Position numbers and translations under genes: made by a program. The notes below the pieces were generated by a model, which searched no databases, was not told the origin of the DNA, and saw nothing but the letters and a program-made list of their open reading frames with translations. 16,334 nucleotides of DNA from Candidatus Hermodarchaeota archaeon (GTDB lineage: Archaea; Asgardarchaeota; Hermodarchaeia; Hermodarchaeales; Hermodarchaeaceae): assembly GCA_016840185.1 (NCBI GenBank), contig JAEOSV010000052.1, forward strand, positions 1 through 16,334. Direction: 5' to 3'. Below are positions 12,359-16,334 of this stretch, one piece after another (the first letter of the stretch is position 1; each line of letters begins with the position of its first letter).

Positions 12359-14343
12359 TTTTTGGAAGCCCCCACATTGGCGAGTAGACCTTCGATTTGG
12401 GAGTAGATTTGTTTATCACGATAGTGTCGTAATTGAATGGCTTCTGCAGGGCATTCTACGACGCAGATGCCACAGCCCTTACATGCGACCTCAACAACCT
12501 TGGCAACGCCACCTTCCATGTAAATTGCACTATATGGACAAACAGCGTAGCAGTTGGCACAGCCAATACACAGGGATTCATCAACGATGGATTTGGCGAG
12601 ATCGACTTCGACTTCCCCTTTGCTCATGGGAATTGCTGCATGTGATGCTGCAGCCGCGCCCATAAAGGAAGCTTCTGCGATATCACGGGGACTACTACAA
12701 GCACCAGCAAGAAAGACACCATCAGTGGTTGTGTCGACGGGAGCGAGTTTTAGGTGATATTCACGGAAGAAGCCTTTCAGGTCGACTTCCATGTTAAGCG
12801 TATGCGCGAGTTCTTTAGCACCCTTCGCCGGTATCATCGCTGCTGAGAGAACGAGCAAGTCCACATCCACCGTTTCTTTGTTACCATTATGATGCTTAAC
12901 GGCAAGATTGAGACCCTGATTAGCTGTTTCTTTCACATCGGTAATATCAGCGCGATGGAAGTTCACACCAAGTTTCTGCGCTTTTAGGTAATACCGTTCG
13001 TATTCTTTACCTTGGAGTCGAATATCTTTGTAAAAGATTGAAACTTCTGTGTCAGGCCAATTTTCTTTGATGTAGACGGCATGTTTGATCGCGACCTGGC
13101 AACAGACTCGAGAACAGTGGGAATAGTATTCGGGATCCCGACTCCCCACGCACTGAATCATTCCAACATGTTTTGGTGGTTTCTTATCCGAAACGCGGAG
13201 AAGTTGTCCTTCTGTCGGCCCAAGAGGATCTATGAGCCGAGCGAGAGCTAGTTGGAGGATTACGTTTGGACTCACTCCATACTTGTGGAGCCCTTCAGGT
13301 TCGAATACGTCAAAGCCCGTAGCAACTATTGCTGTTCCGACGGTAATTTCTGTGTCTTTGGGTTCTTCATCCAAATGGATTGCATCCACAGGGCATACGT
13401 CGGCACATTTACCACATTTCGTACAGTTTTCAAAATCAATTACCGGTGACCGGGGAACCGCCTGCGGATAGGGTAGATAGACGGCTTTACGCTTACCAAG
13501 TCCGAAGTCAAGTTCATGGGGAACTTCAACGGGACATACTTCCATACATTTACCGCAAAGTGTGCAGGTATCAATGTCAACGCCACGGGGCTGAGTCTGG
13601 AGTTTAACCTGGAAATTTCCGATGTACCCATCGAATTGTTTGACTTCGGTTTGGGTATACACGTGAATTTTTGGATCATTGAGGAGAACGCGTTTCGAAA
13701 GGCATTTGCGTGCCATTTCACCGTGCCTGGGTGGAACGCAGACCCCACAGGTATCGGTCATGAATACGAAACCGAGTTGAGCGGCTTTGCCACCAAGAGC
13801 GGGGCTGCGTTCAACAAGGTGAACTTCATAGCCCTCGTCGGCGAGGAGGGTACTAGCTGTGATTCCAGCGATTCCTGCACCGATGACCATACAAACTGGT
13901 GGGACTTTTTGGGTTGTAGAACCAATGGATTCTAGCTGAGAGGCTCGAAAGACTGCGGCGCGAACTAGGTCTTTAGCTTTTTGAGTAGCTTCGTCGTATT
14001 CGTCTTTTTGTTTCATGTGGGCCCATGAGACATGTTCGCGGATGTTAGCCATCTCAAAATAGAAGGGATTAATCCCTGCTTCCATAACGGTTCGACGGAA
14101 AGTGGGTTCATGGAGTTTAGGACTGCAAGAGGCGACAATGACGCGGTTCAGTTTGTGTTTCTTGATATGACCTTTGATGATGTTTTGCCCTTCTTCGGAA
14201 CAGGTGAATAGTTGCCATCCGGAATACGCGACGTTTGGGAGATTTTCAGCATATTTTGCGACGGCAGGGACATCAACGACTTTGGCGATGTTGGTTCCAC
14301 ATTTACAAACAAATACACCGATGCGTGGTTTTTCATGAGTCAT
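12355..14343 (-). CDS. hdrA: Heterodisulfide reductase subunit A (HdrA), FAD and four ferredoxin-type clusters
   Basis: Flavoprotein core of the Hdr complex, where FAD can split electron pairs between ferredoxin and a high-potential acceptor. Its 662 residues begin with the HdrA N-terminal domain (GVFVCKCGTNIAKVVD, Cys48), then the FAD-binding GAGIAG (155-160). Two ferredoxin motifs sit at Cys260-x2-x2-x3-Cys270-Pro and Cys307-Cys317-Pro, two more at Cys592-Cys602 and Cys621-Cys631. IQCVGSRD and CSRVCC lie at 396-415 and the second FAD segment DGVFLAGACSSPRD at 541-554. The segment around 190-215 reads DTCGVCVPP and differs from the DCxxCxLxPKM form in the neighbouring fusion. The ATG at 14343 is chosen for GGAGGT at 14351-14356 with a seven-base gap; it starts four bases after the upstream gene's stop. 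The four-base overlap with mvhD is typical of this operon. Confidence 0.94.
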   Translation of the reverse strand: MTHEKPRIGVFVCKCGTNIAKVVDVPAVAKYAENLPNVAYSGWQLFTCSEEGQNIIKGHIKKHKLNRVIVASCSPKLHEPTFRRTVMEAGINPFYFEMANIREHVSWAHMKQKDEYDEATQKAKDLVRAAVFRASQLESIGSTTQKVPPVCMVIGAGIAGITASTLLADEGYEVHLVERSPALGGKAAQLGFVFMTDTCGVCVPPRHGEMARKCLSKRVLLNDPKIHVYTQTEVKQFDGYIGNFQVKLQTQPRGVDIDTCTLCGKCMEVCPVEVPHELDFGLGKRKAVYLPYPQAVPRSPVIDFENCTKCGKCADVCPVDAIHLDEEPKDTEITVGTAIVATGFDVFEPEGLHKYGVSPNVILQLALARLIDPLGPTEGQLLRVSDKKPPKHVGMIQCVGSRDPEYYSHCSRVCCQVAIKHAVYIKENWPDTEVSIFYKDIRLQGKEYERYYLKAQKLGVNFHRADITDVKETANQGLNLAVKHHNGNKETVDVDLLVLSAAMIPAKGAKELAHTLNMEVDLKGFFREYHLKLAPVDTTTDGVFLAGACSSPRDIAEASFMGAAAASHAAIPMSKGEVEVDLAKSIVDESLCIGCANCYAVCPYSAIYMEGGVAKVVEVACKGCGICVVECPAEAIQLRHYRDKQIYSQIEGLLANVGASKK

Positions 14344-14347
14344 CGTT

Positions 14348-16334
14348 TTAACCTCCATTCCTTCCCTTGATTGCATCCACTGCCTTTTGTGCAGTGGTAG
14401 CAAATTCCTTTGCTTCTCGTCCAATCATTTGGACAACTTGCACAGTTGCTGGATCTCCACCAGATTGACGAATCACGTTCCGAACAACTTGCACTCGACT
14501 GTTTGCCATTCGCGAGCCTCGTCCGTAATGGCATAAATCAGAGGTACACGCAAAGAGGATGACTCCATCTGCGCCGGATTCAAGGGTCTTGAGAATTTTG
14601 GGAGGAGAAACGCTGCCGGTACAAGGTACTTGGAGAAGATGTAAATCTGCAGGATATTGAAGGCGTGCTTCACCTGCTTCGTCAATTGCTCGGTACATGC
14701 ATTCATTGCATGCAAAGCCAACGATTACCGATTCGGGACCTTCGACACTGTTACCGAGGAGCCCATCAATAGCGGCGTCTAAAACAACAGGATTGATGTT
14801 TAGTGGACCAATTGCATCTACGGGACAAGTTGCCATACATTCGCCACAGGCTTGACAACGCACCTCATCCACGATAACACAATCACCAGATTCCTCAAAG
14901 GAAATTGCCTGTGAGGGACATGCAGGAACGCAAAGCCCACAAGCATTGCATAAATCTTTGTTGACGACCGCAACATCCAGTTCCTTTGAAACCGATTGTG
15001 TGGAAAGCCACACTGAAGACTCTTCAGCTGCTGCTCCAGCCTGTTCAACGGATTCCGGTATATCCTTTGGACCATGACAAGTCCCAGCGAGGAACACTCC
15101 ATTGATATCAGTTCGTGCAAGGGCTACTTTCTCATCTTGAGCTTCAAAGAACCCAAGTTCACCAAGGGGCACCCCTAACATCGTTGCAAGCTCCTCAGTA
15201 CCGGGAGAAGGCGTCATGGCACAGGAGAGAACCACAATATCGGCTGGAAGTGAATGAGGTTTACCATACGGATCTGTGTACTTTACAACAGGTTTGCCGT
15301 TGTTTTGAACAATTTCGAGATCGTCACCGCGATATTCAAAGCGGATATTATATTCCTCTTTAGCGCGTTCATAAAATTCATCAAAGCCTTTTCCTCCAGC
15401 ACGAATATCCCGGGCTACAATTGTAATGTCAAGGTTCGGGTTATATTCCAACTTAGCCAGTTCGGCATGTTTAATGGCCGCCATACAGCAGTAGGCTGAA
15501 CATTGCCAGCTATACCGTTCATCACGACTACCAACACATTGAATCATAACGATTTTTTCGGGTTTACGCCCGTCTGATGGAACCTCCAATTTTCCACCAA
15601 AGGGTCCCACGGAGTCTATCATTCGGATAAATTGCATCTGCGTAATTACATCAGGATTTTCAGCATAATGTAATTCCGGGACTACGGAAGGGTCAAACTC
15701 CTTGAACCCTGTCGCAAGTACAACACTGCCAACTTGCACTTTTGCGGTTTCATCTTTCATGTCATAAGCAATGGCATCTGCAGGACATACTTTTTCACAG
15801 ACACCACATTTGTCATTAGTGATTTTCTTGCAGTGTTCGGCGTCGATTGTCACCTTGCGTGGTACACTCTGCGAAAAGGGCATGTAAATTGCACGACGTT
15901 TCGCAATCCCCCAAGACCAATCATCAACAACGCGGGTTGGACATTTTTCAGTGCATTGCATGCATCCTGTGCATTTGTCCCAATCTACATACCTTGATTT
16001 CTTGTTAAGGGTCAATATCCAATCCTTACCAGTGTGTTCGGCACTCACTAGCTCTGTATAGGGATACAGCTTGATGTTTGGATGCGTTGCAGCTTCTGCC
16101 ATCTTTGGACCAAGAATACAAATTGAACAATCTACTGTCGGATAGGTCTTATTGAGGACCGCCATGTGTCCTCCGATGGTGGGTTCTTTTTCTACCAGAT
16201 GGACTTTGATGCCCCTATCAGCGAGATCGATACTGGCTTGGATGCCTGCAAGACCCGCTCCAAGAACAAGGGCTTCTTGGGTGACTGGGAAGGTTTTAGT
16301 TGCGATGGGGCTTTGTGCAGTGACTTGGAATACG
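14348..16334 (-). CDS. HdrA-like protein fused to a C-terminal MvhD domain, 5' truncated
   Basis: Second HdrA paralogue, first gene of the operon in view; the frame is open through the window edge and the HdrA N-terminal domain (about 150 residues) is missing. Numbering the 661 visible residues: FAD motif GAGLAG at 25-30; DCSICILGPKM, the classical HdrA cysteine segment, at 68-78; ferredoxin motif Cys121-124-127-131; a second with a stretched first gap, Cys168-176-179-183, a known HdrA variant; QCVGSRD and CSAYCC at about 265-283; NGVFLAGTC at 411-419; and two more ferredoxin motifs at 462-472 and 493-503. Residues 535-655 form an MvhD domain: Cys542-x-x-Cys545, Cys571, Cys596, Cys601, with the same spacing as MvhD next door. 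The gene ends four bases before hdrA. A full-length HdrA would be ~800 residues here. Confidence 0.9.
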   Translation of the reverse strand, partial: VFQVTAQSPIATKTFPVTQEALVLGAGLAGIQASIDLADRGIKVHLVEKEPTIGGHMAVLNKTYPTVDCSICILGPKMAEAATHPNIKLYPYTELVSAEHTGKDWILTLNKKSRYVDWDKCTGCMQCTEKCPTRVVDDWSWGIAKRRAIYMPFSQSVPRKVTIDAEHCKKITNDKCGVCEKVCPADAIAYDMKDETAKVQVGSVVLATGFKEFDPSVVPELHYAENPDVITQMQFIRMIDSVGPFGGKLEVPSDGRKPEKIVMIQCVGSRDERYSWQCSAYCCMAAIKHAELAKLEYNPNLDITIVARDIRAGGKGFDEFYERAKEEYNIRFEYRGDDLEIVQNNGKPVVKYTDPYGKPHSLPADIVVLSCAMTPSPGTEELATMLGVPLGELGFFEAQDEKVALARTDINGVFLAGTCHGPKDIPESVEQAGAAAEESSVWLSTQSVSKELDVAVVNKDLCNACGLCVPACPSQAISFEESGDCVIVDEVRCQACGECMATCPVDAIGPLNINPVVLDAAIDGLLGNSVEGPESVIVGFACNECMYRAIDEAGEARLQYPADLHLLQVPCTGSVSPPKILKTLESGADGVILFACTSDLCHYGRGSRMANSRVQVVRNVIRQSGGDPATVQVVQMIGREAKEFATTAQKAVDAIKGRNGG
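14351..14356 (-). promoter_or_regulatory. Ribosome binding site of hdrA
   Basis: GGAGGT on the minus strand overlaps the last codons of the upstream hdrA-mvhD fusion, seven bases before the hdrA ATG. It fixes the hdrA start at 14343 rather than the longer open frame that reaches 14424 inside the upstream gene. Confidence 0.75.

Noticed and set aside
14344..14424. 27-codon upstream extension of hdrA
   Set aside because: It lies inside the end of the fusion gene. The GGAGGT site and the HdrA start at GVFVCKCG favour 14343.

Overview
This window looks like a piece of an archaeal chromosome, most likely from an Asgard archaeon. It holds genes of the tetrahydromethanopterin-linked Wood-Ljungdahl pathway (a formylmethanofuran dehydrogenase subunit and methenyl-H4MPT cyclohydrolase), an F420-nonreducing [NiFe]-hydrogenase/heterodisulfide reductase (Mvh/Hdr) operon, the archaeal DNA repair protein NreA with a PCNA-binding tail, and a protein with a longin/roadblock-like N-terminus of a kind abundant in Asgard genomes. 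TATA-like boxes sit about 24-33 bases ahead of several first genes, and internal operon genes carry Shine-Dalgarno sites matching GGAGGTGATC. GC is moderate (mid-40s by eye). The Asgard assignment is inference; methyl-coenzyme M reductase is not in this window.

Layout. 1-2100 (+): the 3' part of fwdC, then mch, then an unrecognised 145-residue gene, all overlapping or coupled. 2203-6018 (+): a CPA1-type Na+/H+ antiporter, nreA, and a UbiA-family prenyltransferase with a lycopene-elongase-like motif. 6062-6538 (-): a small ferritin-like diiron protein, divergent from 6663-7493 (+), an SPL-family radical SAM protein. 7500-8342 (-): a small winged-helix protein and a TPR-like conserved protein, with a palindrome over a TATA-like box between them. 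8601-9607 (+): the longin/Ig-like protein and a 60-residue membrane protein, separated by a 15-base palindrome. 9625-16334 (-): a tightly coupled operon read as hdrA2-mvhD fusion (runs off the window), hdrA, mvhD, mvhG, mvhA.

How they work together. MvhA/MvhG oxidise H2 (or make it), MvhD passes electrons to HdrA, and HdrA flavin can bifurcate electrons to ferredoxin and a disulfide or other acceptor; the Fwd complex and Mch form the formyl-to-methenyl steps of the C1 branch, which consumes or yields that reduced ferredoxin. HdrB and HdrC are not in the window. The central block (NreA, SPL, ferritin-like protein, possible carotenoid prenyltransferase) has a DNA-damage and oxidative-stress flavour, but that link is only suggestive. 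No RNA genes, insertion sequences or CRISPR arrays were seen, and no gene-free stretch exceeds 300 bases.
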